Shown: positions 1 through 9,837, counted from the stretch's first letter. The stretch is DNA of 64,000 nucleotides from Nonomuraea turcica (GCF_030718205.1 NZ_JAUZQF010000029.1:1-64000); one strand, 5' to 3'. A program made the numbers and translations. The notes: a model not told the origin generated them from the sequence alone.

Positions 1-158
1 CTTCGTCCCCTTCGTGTTGATATGAGCGAATCGAAGGATTACGGAGTGGCCGTCTCTTGTCACATGGATCTCACCCGTACCAGTCCAGGGCTTGATCACC
101 CGCACACCATCTCCCTGGACGTGAACATCACAGGGAGGGTGAGCGCCGGCACCTCACC

Positions 159-430
159 CTGCAGCCCCAGCCCCTTCAGGAGATCCAGACCCGCAACCGG
201 ACCGACCAGCACACCGACGAGTGGAAGGCCCGCTACGCGTTACGCGCCGGCTGTGAGGCCACTGTCTCGGAGACAACCCGCGCCCACGAACTATGCGAAT
301 GCCGCTACAAAGGCCTGGCCAAGACCCACGTCCAGCATGTCCCGACCGCGGCAGGCACCAACGTCCTGCGCCTGGCCGACCACTACATCCCCGGCGCCTA
401 CCCCGACCGGCCAGCCCGTTCGCGCAGCGC
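159..430 (+). pseudogene. IS1182-like transposase C-terminal fragment
   Basis: The frame opening at 159 encodes about 90 residues that resemble the end of the DDE domain of IS1182-type transposases: a Tyr/Arg-rich run, a glutamate in the context GCEATVSE, then YKGLAKTHVQHV and a VLRLAD helix. The family is normally about 450-550 residues, so most of the gene is absent. No start codon, terminal inverted repeat or target duplication was found, and the frame loses its similarity after about 430. It is the scar of a mobile element at the left edge of an accessory stretch. Family assignment is from remembered motifs only. Confidence 0.55.
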
Positions 431-658
431 TTTCCAGCAGCTCTGCTGTTGCGCTCGACAGGCCTGGAGCAGGCTTCAGGGGCTGACCCGTGTGATGCTC
501 GGCCATCCCATCACCGGTCGAACGGTACCGGCACGTGATTCACGACCGCGGATCCGGGCTGCGTTGCCAGGCACGGCCTAGACCGACTGGCCCACGGGCT
601 GCTGTCGGTGTTGCCCGCACAGCGCGGGGAGCCACACCGACAGCGCGCCGAGCGCGGC

Positions 659-2071
659 TCAGCCGGGGACACCGACGGCGCCGCTGGTGCTGGCATTGTC
701 GGCGGGGCCATGGTGCGCGCTCGATGTCATAATCAGATTGAAGACTTCGCGCGGCGGGAGGTCGGCGTCCAAGGGCACGTCTTGATCGAGTAGCCAATCC
801 AAGGCGGCAGCCAGGATGTGCGGCGGGACGAGAGGCCCTCGGGCGTACACCACGCGCCACGGCGAGGGGGGCGAGGTGTCGAGACTCCAGACGGGATGGC
901 CGGCATCGTTGCCGTGAGAGATCAGAATGCCGATGTCCTGCCAGAAGGCCAGCAGGTCGGCCATGGTGTCCACGGGCGGGTCGTCGCAGGCCTCGATGAG
1001 GGTGGCGAACCCGGCCTGCCAGCGCTCCCAGACGGCGTGGTCCTCCTTGATGTGGTGGCGCAGGACCTGGACGGGCGGGTACTCATCCAGTCCGGGGTCC
1101 TCTCCAGCGGCGGGCAGGTCAAGGCCGGGAGGCTGAATGCCGTCCCAGATGCCGGAGTCGAGCCACTGCTGCGGGCTGGACCAGCGCTCGGGTGTCTGGG
1201 CGGCGGCGAGTTCGGCCAGGCGTGCGGTGGTGGCGCGCGGGCAGTCCAGCAGCGCGCCGACGATCTCCGCTGAGCGGGGGCACAGCGTCGGCCAGCCGGT
1301 GTCGAACAAGGCCAGCATGGCCTGCTCGTCCTTGCCGAGGGTCAGCCCTGGATGCCCGTCGAAGGGAATGACCTGGCGGGGCCGGCTCGGCGCGGCGGGC
1401 AACTCGACCCGGTGAGGGCGGTGTCCGTAGCGGTCGATCCAGGCGGTGGCCAACGTCAGACGGTGTTCCTCGAGCGCGTCCTGGATGGCTTGCATGCGCC
1501 GGTCTTGGGCGGCGCGCAGCTTGTCACGGCGCTGGCGTTCGGCGGGGGTGAGGTGCACGGCGCAGTGCTCTGAGCCGATGCCGGTGACGATGGTCTTGGC
1601 GCAGCGGTCCTTCTTCAGTGTGGTGCCGGCGCATTGCGCGTCGGGGTCCGGGTCCTCGCGGTAGGCGGCCTCCACGTCGCAGATGATCTGTGGGTCGATG
1701 GGCGGCCTCGCCAGTTCCACGTCCGGGCGGACCTCGGCGGGGTCGGTGCCGGCCTCGCGGGCCTGGGCGAAGATGGAGCGGGCGCGAGGCGGCCCGCTGC
1801 CCCAGGCCGGGGCCAGCGGGAGCCGGGCTTCCATGATGGCGGTGGCGTGGGCAGCATTGAGCAGCATGTCGCTGGCCTCACTGTGGATGTGCAGCTCTTC
1901 GCTGAGGTTGAGCCGCATACCGTTGATCAGCTGAAGGACGTTGCGGATCTCCCAGGAGAGCCGGGCGGCCTGCATGAGCAGCCAGGCGGGAGAGAAGCCG
2001 CCGTGACGGTCGCGTCGGGGCGGGGTGATGGTGCGGGCCGGGAGGGAGCGGGTCTGGCGGGAACGGGTCAT
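659..2071 (-). CDS. Hypothetical protein with Cys3His zinc-like motif (470 aa)
   Basis: Function not recognised. The ATG at 2071 is chosen because GGAGAAAGAGGC sits just upstream; an in-frame extension to 2128 has no such site. After a basic N-terminus (residues 1-25) comes a helical region. A likely zinc site follows: Cys147, Cys157, Cys170 and His173 (C-x9-C-x12-C-x2-H), a pattern seen in small treble-clef-like modules of bacterial accessory proteins. An Arg/Lys/Glu-rich helix follows, then an acidic, Trp-rich C-terminal half. It is divergent from an XRE regulator across an 18-bp palindrome, so the two are probably co-regulated. Inference: an accessory, perhaps mobile-element-borne, nucleic-acid-associated protein. 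Confidence 0.7.
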   Translation of the reverse strand: MTRSRQTRSLPARTITPPRRDRHGGFSPAWLLMQAARLSWEIRNVLQLINGMRLNLSEELHIHSEASDMLLNAAHATAIMEARLPLAPAWGSGPPRARSIFAQAREAGTDPAEVRPDVELARPPIDPQIICDVEAAYREDPDPDAQCAGTTLKKDRCAKTIVTGIGSEHCAVHLTPAERQRRDKLRAAQDRRMQAIQDALEEHRLTLATAWIDRYGHRPHRVELPAAPSRPRQVIPFDGHPGLTLGKDEQAMLALFDTGWPTLCPRSAEIVGALLDCPRATTARLAELAAAQTPERWSSPQQWLDSGIWDGIQPPGLDLPAAGEDPGLDEYPPVQVLRHHIKEDHAVWERWQAGFATLIEACDDPPVDTMADLLAFWQDIGILISHGNDAGHPVWSLDTSPPSPWRVVYARGPLVPPHILAAALDWLLDQDVPLDADLPPREVFNLIMTSSAHHGPADNASTSGAVGVPG

Positions 2072-2172
2072 GCCTCTTTCTCCAAAGGGGCTGCGGGAAC
2101 GGCTGCACGCGTCGGGGTGCGGCTGCATGCTTGCACGTCACAGCTGTGCGGTCCGGTGCCACTACCGCCATT

Positions 2173-2190
2173 TGTACCAACGTTGGTACA
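2173..2190. promoter_or_regulatory. Perfect 18-bp palindrome, probable XRE operator
   Basis: TGTACCAACGTTGGTACA reads identically on both strands. It lies between the divergent start at 2071 and the XRE gene start at 2225, the usual place for an operator bound by a small helix-turn-helix dimer. No second copy was noticed in the window. Binding by the adjacent XRE protein is inferred. Confidence 0.7.
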
Positions 2191-2224
2191 GACCTGTGAG
2201 GATCATGCCCGCCACCGTGGGTGA

Positions 2225-2479
2225 GTGCCCGATCCGATCACGCCACGCCTCGCTGAGCTGCGCAGACAGTTCGGCCTGCGGCTGCGTGAGCTCCGCGAAG
2301 GGCATGGCCTCACTCAGGAGCAATTGGGCGAGCTGGCCGACGTCGACCGCAAGACGATCAACCGGATCGAGAACGGCATGTACAGCCCGCACCTGGACAA
2401 GGTGTTCCAGATCGCCGACGCGCTGCGGGTGCCGACCAGGGATCTGTTCGAGTGGAGTGGAGCGCCGGAGCATCGATGA
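2225..2479 (+). CDS. Small XRE-family transcriptional regulator (84 aa)
   Basis: A single helix-turn-helix domain fills the protein. LRELREGHGLTQEQLGELA (residues about 20-38) and VDRKTINRIENG (about 40-51) are the two recognition helices of the Cro/CI (HTH_3) family, and the C-terminus (LRVPTRDLFEW) is the usual last helix. The GTG start at 2225 precedes the domain by about 18 residues and has only a weak purine site. The gene diverges from the 470-aa protein with the 18-bp palindrome between them, which suggests autoregulation plus control of the neighbour. The next gene converges on it, leaving about 57 bp. Confidence 0.85.
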   Translation: MPDPITPRLAELRRQFGLRLRELREGHGLTQEQLGELADVDRKTINRIENGMYSPHLDKVFQIADALRVPTRDLFEWSGAPEHR

Positions 2480-2536
2480 TGCCCCGGCTCCACGGGGAAA
2501 AGCCCACGCGATCGGCCAGGCACCACAACCGAGTCC

Positions 2537-5500
2537 TTACGTCGTGTGGTGCTGATCGTCCTGGCGGGCTTCGGCCAGGGCGTAGGCGCTCTCGACGAAG
2601 TCTTCCGCCTTCCTCCTGATTGCGTCCGCCTCGTTGTCAGGCTGAGTCTGCGCCTGGAGAGTTTCCAGGAGGATCGAAGTGATGTGGACGCGCAGCGTCT
2701 CAGGGTCATCTGAAGTGCCAGCCGGCGTCGTTTCTTCAGCCAGGCTGGCGCGGATCGCGCTGAGTTCGCGTGCTTGACGCAGTCCCGTCTCGGCGGACAG
2801 CACCAGCTCGCTGAGTCCTTGCCGGGTCAGCCCCACTGTTTGCTCGGCGACCAGGCAGGTCAGGCGCGCCGCACGGGCGGGCGCCTCTTGCGGGCGGGCC
2901 GACCCGGCGAAGCCGCATATCCCGCACAGCAACCATCCTGCGACGGCCTGCGGCTCCTGCCGATGAACCGCCCGGATGAGGGTGAGAAAGGTCTCCAGCG
3001 TTTCGAGGGGTTCCCGCCAGGCGCTGGGACGGGCGAAGGGCACGGCTGCGCTGCGCGGCTGCCAGCCGTCGGCCTGGGCTTGCTGGCTCAGCAGATCCGG
3101 GTGCAGGGGCAGATCCACCACATAGTCGGCCAGGAAACGGCGGTGGTCGTCGTCCGTGGCGTCGGCCAGTCCCTGGTCGTAGAGAACATGCAGCAACGCC
3201 AATGTGCCGAACGTGGGGATCTCGGCCCCAGCGGCGATGGCGCGCAGGACGACATCGTCGCTCCAGAGAGGAGACCCTGTCTCCAGGGCGTGTTGTACTG
3301 CCGCCAGCCATGCGCCTTCGCGCTGCAAGGTGAAGGTCGGCCTCTGGGCCACCAGGCCGGCATCGAGACCGCCGGTCATGAGTTCCGTCACGAGGGACAG
3401 ATCCGCCACCGAGGCGATGCCCGTGAGCCCGGCCGCTTTCACCAGCTGCTGCATCCGGTTACCCAGGTGGTCCCTTTCCTGCTGCGTGAGCTGGGACACG
3501 CGCAGGCCGGAGCCGGGTTCGACGCCGATGTTCATCGACGATTTCCGCACCTGGTCGATGGCGATCGTGGTCATCGTGAGGTCGTCGTAGCACGGGGACG
3601 GCAGATGGACCGCGGCGAAGCGCGAACGTAGTTCGGCGAAGCCAGCGACGGTTTGGGTGGCCAGGTACAGCGTGCTGGTGTCGATCACCACGACGTGGTC
3701 CAGCGCAGCCCGAACGGCTGCTACCTCGACGTCGAAGCGTTCGGGATCGGCCTCGCCTGCGGGAATGCAGCCGGCCGCACGCTGTAGCAGCGCCAGCGCA
3801 TAGGGGCGGTTGAGCTGGCTGGCCAGAAGCCCGAGCGGGATGGCGTCGGCCAGGACATGGTCACGCAGGTGTTGGGCGAGGCTGGCGCCCGGCTCCAGCA
3901 TCTGGCGCAGCGCCTCCGGATCGGTGATGTCCTGGGGATCGACCGGGCGCAGCGGCCCGTCCGGGTGCAGGCGCGGATGTGTCTCGAGGGCGGCCTGGAG
4001 CCGGGCGCCCAGCGCGGGCGGGAGGACGAGTGTGGGCGGCGGGGAACTGGGGAGCGAGTCGTCCTCGTGGGGAGGTTCGCCGGTGGCGAGGAGGATCGTG
4101 ATGAGCACCTGGCCGGTGAACTGGGTGTGCTCCGGGAAGCGTTCCACGAGATCGAGCAGTTCCTGGACGGTATCGGCCGACCATCCCGTCCGCGGCAGCA
4201 CTGCCGCCTTGAGCTGCGCCTGGGTAAGGGTGAGCACCGGCGGGAGCAGCGCGGTGTAAGCCCGGAGCGCGAGGTCGGGCTGGCGTGCGAACCAGCGTGC
4301 GCCGATCAGGCTCCAGGCGTACCCCACCTGCTCGGCCGTCAGCGGTCCCGGCTCCCGTACGGCCTGGGGCAGACTGGAGCGGCTCAGCAACAGCAGGGCC
4401 CGAGATCTCCACTCGTCGTGCTGGCCCGTGCGGTCGAGAATCCGCAGCGCCCGCTGCAGGAATTCGACGGCACCGAACCGGGCGGCCGCGCGGTCGCACG
4501 CGTGGACGGCTTCGGTGTGGCGTTCCAGCTCGACCAGGGATTGCACCAGGGCGGCCGCGCCGGACAGGGAGCGATCGGCGAGTTGCCGCAGGCGCATCAG
4601 GCCGGCTTGGTGGTGACCTTTGGCGATGTCGGCTCGTGCGTGCAGGGCCGAGGCCTCCTCGGCGGTGACGACCTCGCGGGCCACGAGGTCCTCGAGACCG
4701 GGCAGCGGCCAGGCGCCCAGTTCCGCCAGCGCCCTGAAGGCGATCATGCGTTCTTCGAGGGCATCGCCAGCGGCCAACTGCACGACGTGGTTCCACAAGG
4801 GAATGAGGTCACTCGGTTCGGCGGCCTGGGCGTCGGCGCGGACGGCGTCGAGCACGGCGGTGCCGACGGGACTGCTTACCTTGGCGACCAGGTCGTCGGC
4901 CTGAGGGTGACCGAGTTGCAGTGCGACCCGGGCGGCGGCCTGGGCCAGGTGCTCAGCGGCGGCCTCCCGGGCGTTGGCCTGCCCGTACGGCTCCGGCAGC
5001 GCGACGGCGATCGCGGCGTCGAGATCGCCGGTGAGCAGGTGAATATGGAACAGGACGTAGGCCGGATGTTCACTTGGTCCGCCCCAGCGGCGCTGCTCGG
5101 CCCGGGCGCTGTCGGCGAGCTTGCGAGCACGGGTGAGGTCGCCCTCGTGCAGCGGGCTCATGCCGATGCTGGCCCGCTGAGCTAGAGCCCTGGCCACCGC
5201 GATCCGGCCCGAGTTGCTTCGGGGGAAGGCGGACACCAGCGTCTCGAGCCAGGTGACGGCCGTGTCAAGATCGTGACTGGCAATGGCTTGATCGGCAAGA
5301 AAGCGCAGAGCTGTACCTTCCGAGCGGACACTGCCGTCTTCGACGGCCTCCGCGAGGCTGGCCGGAAGGGCAAGAGGTCCTCTGCCGCCGGTCTTTCGCG
5401 CTCGAGCAGGGCAAGGCCGAGGTCGGCCAGGAGCCGGCCGTCCGGCGACGGCGCGGTCTCGGTCAGGATCGCTGTCGCCTGTGCTGGGTCGGAGCGGATC

Positions 5501-6313
5501 AGAGACAGTCCGGCGAAGGCTCGCCACCGCTGCGCCGGGGTGGCTCCCGCTGTCACGGCACGGTTGAAGCATGCCGCCGCCTGAGGCTCCAGAAGATGCT
5601 CGTTGGCGTAGTCGGCTACCGACGCCCATAGCTGCCACCCCATTCTTTGGCCGGCACCATGCGGGGGTTTTCGCCAGGAGGGTGGAGACCGCGTCGGCCG
5701 GCGGGGCTGCCTGCAGGAGATCCGCCAGCCGTTCGACGGCACGCGCTCCAGCGGTGTCGCCGTCTTGCAGGGCACGGCGCCGGGTGTCTTCGAGCCGGTC
5801 GCGCGCCTCGCCGGGCAGGCGGTCCAGCCATCGGGCGAAACGCTGCTCGGCCGGGTCGCCGTCCTCGCGCGCGGGGCGCGCCAGGCTAGTGCGCGCGAGC
5901 ACGCTGGCCTGGTCGATCTGCTGGTCGGCTGGGATGGTCACCTTCCAGCCTTTGCCCGTGGACTCGGCTGCGTCGTGGGAGAGCGACTGCTAGTAGAGCG
6001 TTCCCGAGACGGGGTCGTGCAGGACGATCACGACGGGGATGTCGTAGTCGAACCAGTATTGGGCGTGCTCATCAGTGAAGCGGAAGATCCAGCCATCGCG
6101 AGTTGGCTCGCTGAACCAGCTCTGGCCGGATTTGATCTGTGCACCGAGCAGGCGCCCGGCGGTGTGGCCATTCTCGACAAGCTCGAGGATGGCATCGACC
6201 CCGAAGTCGTTGACCGGTTGTTCTCGGCACAGCCAGCCGAGACGTTCGTGGACGGCCTTGGCCACGGCGGCCACGCCCGCACGCTCGACGTGTACAGAAG
6301 CATCGACCCGCAC
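2537..6313 (-). pseudogene. DUF4365-TPR-PIN domain protein gene, interrupted
   Basis: One long gene is visible across three lesions. The GTG at 6313 follows AAAGGAGTGGCT and opens a DUF4365 domain (ERLGWLCREQPVNDFG, then LGAQIKSGQSWF), a nuclease-like fold common in defence-linked proteins. After 107 codons the expected Trp codon is TAG (5990-5992); the same frame continues with the normal end of DUF4365 (STGKGWKVTIP). Between about 5650 and 5375 the plausible solenoid sequence (SVADYANEHLLEPQAAACF) is in another frame, so two compensating indels are present. The rest is an alpha-solenoid of TPR type and a C-terminal PIN-like domain (VVVIDTSTLYL, then LWSDDVVLRAIA). A distal piece could restart at the GTG at 5941. 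Intact, it would be about 1,240 residues; a nuclease/defence role is inferred. Confidence 0.7.
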
Positions 6314-6538
6314 AGCCACTCCTTTGTGAGCCGGCTTGGATGGAGGGCTCCCACGAGCCAGGTCGAACAGCTTAGCGAACCGGCAGAGACGCCACCCCGC
6401 ACAACCAAGAGGGCTACGCGTTCCGGTGAAAGGATGAGATCCGCTCGAAGCGTGGTACACCATTCCAACGCGAGGAATATTTTGGTGATGTAATCTGAGG
6501 GATAGAAGAGCGGTGGATGGCGAGCTCGGGAGCGTGGT

Positions 6539-7621
6539 GTGACCCAGGAGACGGCGCATGCGAGCATGCTGACGCTGGCTCGTGAGTCACGCGGGATGAC
6601 CCAGACCGCGCTCGCCCACGCCATGTCGGCCCTGGCGGGAGAGCCGATCAGCCAGGGCTATGTGAGCAAGGCCGAAGCGGGCCGCCTCACTGTCGAGGGC
6701 GATCGCCAGACCGTGTACGCCCGCGCTCTGGGCTACCCTCCGGCGCTGCTTCGCCTGGACGCCGACCTGAGCGGGGTCGGCATCGGGCTGGTGCACCACC
6801 GCAAGAAGGCCGCGCTGGGAGCCCATGCGCTGCGCCGCATCCACGCGCAGCTCGCCCTGAGCCGCCTGCAGACACGCCGTCTCCTCCGGGCCCTGCCCGC
6901 GGATCAAACCCTGCACCGCTTCGAGCGTATCGCCGTGAACGACCTCGACACCCCCACCGAGGCGGCACAAACACTGCGCAAGCTGTGGGAAGTTCCCGCC
7001 GGGCCGATTACCCACCTGGTCGGGATGATCGAAGGTGCCGGCGGACTGATTCTCGTACGCGACCTCGAAAGCCGTGACCTGGACGCGGTCAGCCAGTGGA
7101 ACGGAGCCGAGCGCCCGCTGTTCCTGCTGGGCGCGCACGCTCCGGCCGACCGATTCCGGTTCAGCCTTGCCCACGAGCTCGGGCACGTGATCATGCATCC
7201 CGAGCCTGGCGCCACCCCGCAGCAGGAGCGGCAAGCCGATGAGTTCGCCAGCGAGTTCCTGATGCCCGCCGCGGACATCGGTGGCGAGTTGAGCGCAGGC
7301 TTGGACCTGCCGCGTCTCCAGCTGCTGAAGCGACGATGGGGAGTGTCGATGGCCGCCGTGGCCCGCAAGGCGCTCACCCTGGCCGCCATCAGTGAATGGC
7401 AGTATCGCAACCTGATGATCGAGATGTCCACGCTCGGCTACCGCACCCACGAGCCCAGCGAAATCCCGCGCGAACTCCCGCAGACCGTGCCCGCCGCGGC
7501 GCAACGCCTCGTCGCTCAACACGGACTCGACCGCGCCGCCGAGATCGCAGGACTGCTCGCTGAAGAGTTCACCCGCTTGTTGTTGCCCCACCCCGGCTCG
7601 CCGGACCCCAACCCCGCCTGA
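6539..7621 (+). CDS. XRE-ImmA/IrrE zinc metallopeptidase regulator (360 aa)
   Basis: An N-terminal Cro/CI helix-turn-helix (residues about 9-70, GMTQTALAHAM...QGYVSKAEAG) is followed by an ImmA/IrrE (DUF955) peptidase domain. The zinc motif HELGH lies at residues 212-216, with the downstream ERQADEFASEFLMP that supplies the third ligand. Such proteins cleave a partner repressor and switch on mobile-element or stress genes. The GTG start at 6539 follows GGGAG. Its promoter region faces the interrupted DUF4365 gene, and the TGT-like gene follows 28 bp downstream on the same strand, so it probably controls one or both. The substrate is unknown. Confidence 0.88.
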   Translation: MTQETAHASMLTLARESRGMTQTALAHAMSALAGEPISQGYVSKAEAGRLTVEGDRQTVYARALGYPPALLRLDADLSGVGIGLVHHRKKAALGAHALRRIHAQLALSRLQTRRLLRALPADQTLHRFERIAVNDLDTPTEAAQTLRKLWEVPAGPITHLVGMIEGAGGLILVRDLESRDLDAVSQWNGAERPLFLLGAHAPADRFRFSLAHELGHVIMHPEPGATPQQERQADEFASEFLMPAADIGGELSAGLDLPRLQLLKRRWGVSMAAVARKALTLAAISEWQYRNLMIEMSTLGYRTHEPSEIPRELPQTVPAAAQRLVAQHGLDRAAEIAGLLAEEFTRLLLPHPGSPDPNPA

Positions 7622-7649
7622 CACCGGTTACGTCTCACGAGGTGAGCAC

Positions 7650-8837
7650 ATGGACGACCGCACCAGCGCACCATCCCGTACCGTGGCGAGCTCTCTGCTC
7701 ACCTCGCCGCCCGACCACGGTACGGCCGGGCGCGCCATCACACAGCGCGCCCTGACCTTGGAGCGCGCCAACCTGCTGCCCGAAGCGCCCGGCTACCTCC
7801 ATCCCGACCACGGCGGCCTGGTGGTGTGCGGCACCGGCTGCTCGGCTCGGCTGCACGCACTGCGGCGGACCTTCGCCGGAGTACTGGCCGAAGACTGCGC
7901 CGCATACGAGAAGGAGGTCGCCACCACCGACGCGCCGTTCTGCCTGCCAGAGGATGTCCTGTTCGGCGGCGACCTGGACAGCGCGCTTCAAGAGCAGCTC
8001 GACAACGGGGCCTCTTTCGCCATCACCCCGACCCGCTATATCAAGGCCGGCGATCCCGCGGCCTTGAAGGCCGTGGTGAAGGCGACCAAGGCGCTGCGGC
8101 GCGATGACGTCGTGGTGACGCTTCCCGTCTCGATCGGCTGGCTGCGGCCGGAGGCGCGCACGACCCTGGTGGCTGCGATCCGCGCGATGGAGCACCCGAT
8201 CGCGCTGATCCTCGGCGGGCAGCGCGATCCGCTGCAGCAGTTCGCGGCCGCCCCCCAGCAGCTTCGGGAACTGCTGGCCGACGTACCGGGCACCGGGCTG
8301 TGGCGTACCGACCTGGCCGGGTTCGACGCGCTGGCCCACGGCGCCGGCTTCGCCGGCATCGGCGCGGGCGGTTCATTGCGCCACCTCGTCCCCGCCGGGG
8401 AACGCGCCGAGACCTCCGGCGGCGCAGCGAACTACCCCTCGGTGCTGATCCCCTCCTTACTGCGCTTCAGCAGCGCCAAGTTCATCGCCGACTCCTACGC
8501 CAACGCCACTGCGCCCCGCTGCACTTGCAGCCGCTGCCAAGGCAGGCCGCTGGACGATTTTCTCGGCCTCACGAACGTGGTGAAGGCGGCCGCGCACGCG
8601 CACAACAGCGCCACCTGGAACGCCTGGCTGCCCGATCTGCTGGAGCAGCCCACGCTGGCCGACCGGCAGATCTGGTGGCGCGCCCGCTGTAAGCAGGCCG
8701 TAAACGCGCACGCCCTGGAGAACACCCGTATCAAGCAGCCCAACCATTTCAAACCGCCTAAGCCGCTGGAGAAGTGGGCCAGCCTGCCGCTCCGCACCGA
8801 CGGTCAGGCGGTCACGCCCCCGCCGGGGGCAGAGTGA
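7650..8837 (+). CDS. Tgt-like protein with CxCxxC...H zinc site (395 aa)
   Basis: Not firmly recognised. Near the C-terminal third, Cys291-x-Cys293-x2-Cys296 followed by His316/His318 matches the zinc site that ends the TIM barrel of queuine tRNA-ribosyltransferases and their DNA-modifying relative DpdA. The centre reads like alternating beta-alpha units (VVVTLPVSIGWL; HPIALILGGQRDP; GTGLWRTDLAGFDALAHG; GIGAGGSLRHLVP). The ATG at 7650 follows GAGGTGAGCAC. It is co-directional with the XRE-ImmA gene (28-bp gap), and its 3' end overlaps the convergent 8812-9438 gene by 26 bp. Assignment to the TGT superfamily is inferred from motif and order; no other Dpd/queuosine gene is in view. Confidence 0.55.
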   Translation: MDDRTSAPSRTVASSLLTSPPDHGTAGRAITQRALTLERANLLPEAPGYLHPDHGGLVVCGTGCSARLHALRRTFAGVLAEDCAAYEKEVATTDAPFCLPEDVLFGGDLDSALQEQLDNGASFAITPTRYIKAGDPAALKAVVKATKALRRDDVVVTLPVSIGWLRPEARTTLVAAIRAMEHPIALILGGQRDPLQQFAAAPQQLRELLADVPGTGLWRTDLAGFDALAHGAGFAGIGAGGSLRHLVPAGERAETSGGAANYPSVLIPSLLRFSSAKFIADSYANATAPRCTCSRCQGRPLDDFLGLTNVVKAAAHAHNSATWNAWLPDLLEQPTLADRQIWWRARCKQAVNAHALENTRIKQPNHFKPPKPLEKWASLPLRTDGQAVTPPPGAE

Positions 8838-9438
8838 TCTGCTGGTAGGCCTGCTCCAGGAACAGCCAGCCCGCGGCGGAGAATCTGCGGCGTTCGAAGG
8901 GCGCCGGTGGGACGACTACGTGTGATTCGCCGTCGGCGTCGACGATCACGCCGATGCCGTAGAAGTCGGCTTCCATCCGTAGCATGTGGAGATCACGTGG
9001 TGGCGCGGGAAGCAGCATCGCGCGCGGACAGAACGGTGCGAACCGGCCTGCCCGCTCCAGGCCGACGCGCCACGATCGGGTCGCTACGACCGCCAGACGC
9101 GCCTCGATCGGGGGGACCGCCAAGCGGGTCACATGGCCCTGGTTTCGGTGCATCGCGCCGTTCGGGAGCAGGCGCAGTGCATCCGATGCCATCCGTCCGA
9201 CTGCCGACAGCGGCAGCGGCACGTTCACCGGCAGGTCCAGCAGGACTCGCAGCGCATCCGGTGAGGTGATGGCCGTCATTCCGGTGTGTCGGCGTCGCTC
9301 GATCTCGGCTTGATCCGGCTCGTAGTGCAGCAAGACTGAGGTGCCCTGCAGCACCACATGCGACGAGAAAGTCCGGTTCAGGGGAAAGCCCGGCACGTCG
9401 GCGACGGCCTGAGGAAAAACCTCTGCGGCGCCGGTCAC
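8812..9438 (-). CDS. Hypothetical protein (208 aa)
   Basis: No family recognised. The GTG at 9438 is preceded by AGAGGGTGAAGAC and lies 18 bp after the stop of the upstream winged-helix gene, so the two form an operon. The sequence is soluble-looking, rich in Pro, Arg and Val. A MHRNQGHVTRLAVPP stretch near residue 95 and a MEADFYGIGVIVDADG segment near residue 155 suggest a compact alpha/beta fold. There is no signal peptide, membrane segment or Cys motif. Its product may be controlled by, or work with, the winged-helix protein. Confidence 0.65.
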   Translation of the reverse strand: MTGAAEVFPQAVADVPGFPLNRTFSSHVVLQGTSVLLHYEPDQAEIERRRHTGMTAITSPDALRVLLDLPVNVPLPLSAVGRMASDALRLLPNGAMHRNQGHVTRLAVPPIEARLAVVATRSWRVGLERAGRFAPFCPRAMLLPAPPRDLHMLRMEADFYGIGVIVDADGESHVVVPPAPFERRRFSAAGWLFLEQAYQQITLPPAGA

Positions 9439-9456
9439 GTCTTCACCCTCTTCTGC

Positions 9457-9804
9457 TCACTCGTGTCGTCCAAGCCCGTCCCCCGCGATCAGGTCGTAAT
9501 GCCCCCGCAGGCCCGCGACCAACCGTCCCAATGGCTCCCAAAGGGCGTCGCCGCCTGTTCTGCGATACCAGCGCCGCCGGTCTCGCCCGACCTCCGTCAC
9601 CCTGCTCACCATGCGCAAGGCCAGCAGGTCCCGTACCACCGGGTAGTACACCGCCGATTGCACGCCGTGCCGGACGGCCAGCCTCCCGAGGTTCACCTGA
9701 CCCTCCGGTGCGCTGGCGAACGCCTCCAGCACCTCCAGCCGATACCGATTGCCGAACATGCAGGCAGAGACCCCACGGATGTCTTCCAGTCCGGCTCCAC
9801 GCAC
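9457..9804 (-). CDS. Winged-helix transcriptional regulator (115 aa)
   Basis: The protein is one winged helix-turn-helix domain: helix 1 NRYRLEVLEAFASAPEGQ, helix 2 LGRLAVRHGVQSA, recognition helix VYYPVVRDLLALRMV, then a beta wing SRVTEVGRDRRRWYRRT. This arrangement is that of ArsR/PadR-like repressors. The C-terminal helix (GRLVAGLRGHYDLI) could dimerise. No Cys pair for metal sensing is present. The GTG at 9804 follows GGGTGAAGG. It is first in a two-gene operon with the 208-aa protein, and an AT-rich dyad lies 15 bp upstream. Confidence 0.75.
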   Translation of the reverse strand: MRGAGLEDIRGVSACMFGNRYRLEVLEAFASAPEGQVNLGRLAVRHGVQSAVYYPVVRDLLALRMVSRVTEVGRDRRRWYRRTGGDALWEPLGRLVAGLRGHYDLIAGDGLGRHE

Positions 9805-9818
9805 CCCTTCACCCTAGT

Positions 9819-9837
9819 GATTAACGAATGCATAATC
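9819..9837. promoter_or_regulatory. AT-rich dyad upstream of winged-helix operon
   Basis: GATTAACGAATGCATAATC has GATTA/TAATC arms separated by 9 bp, in an AT-rich patch that is exceptional here, 15 bp upstream of the GTG at 9804. It could be the promoter and self-operator of the winged-helix gene. The arms are only 5 bp, so the call is tentative. Confidence 0.35.

Noticed and set aside
3857-5185. 442-codon plus-strand ORF inside the DUF4365-TPR-PIN gene
   Set aside because: Antisense shadow with Gly/Arg/Gln-rich sequence and no family features; the minus strand carries a coherent solenoid and PIN domain.
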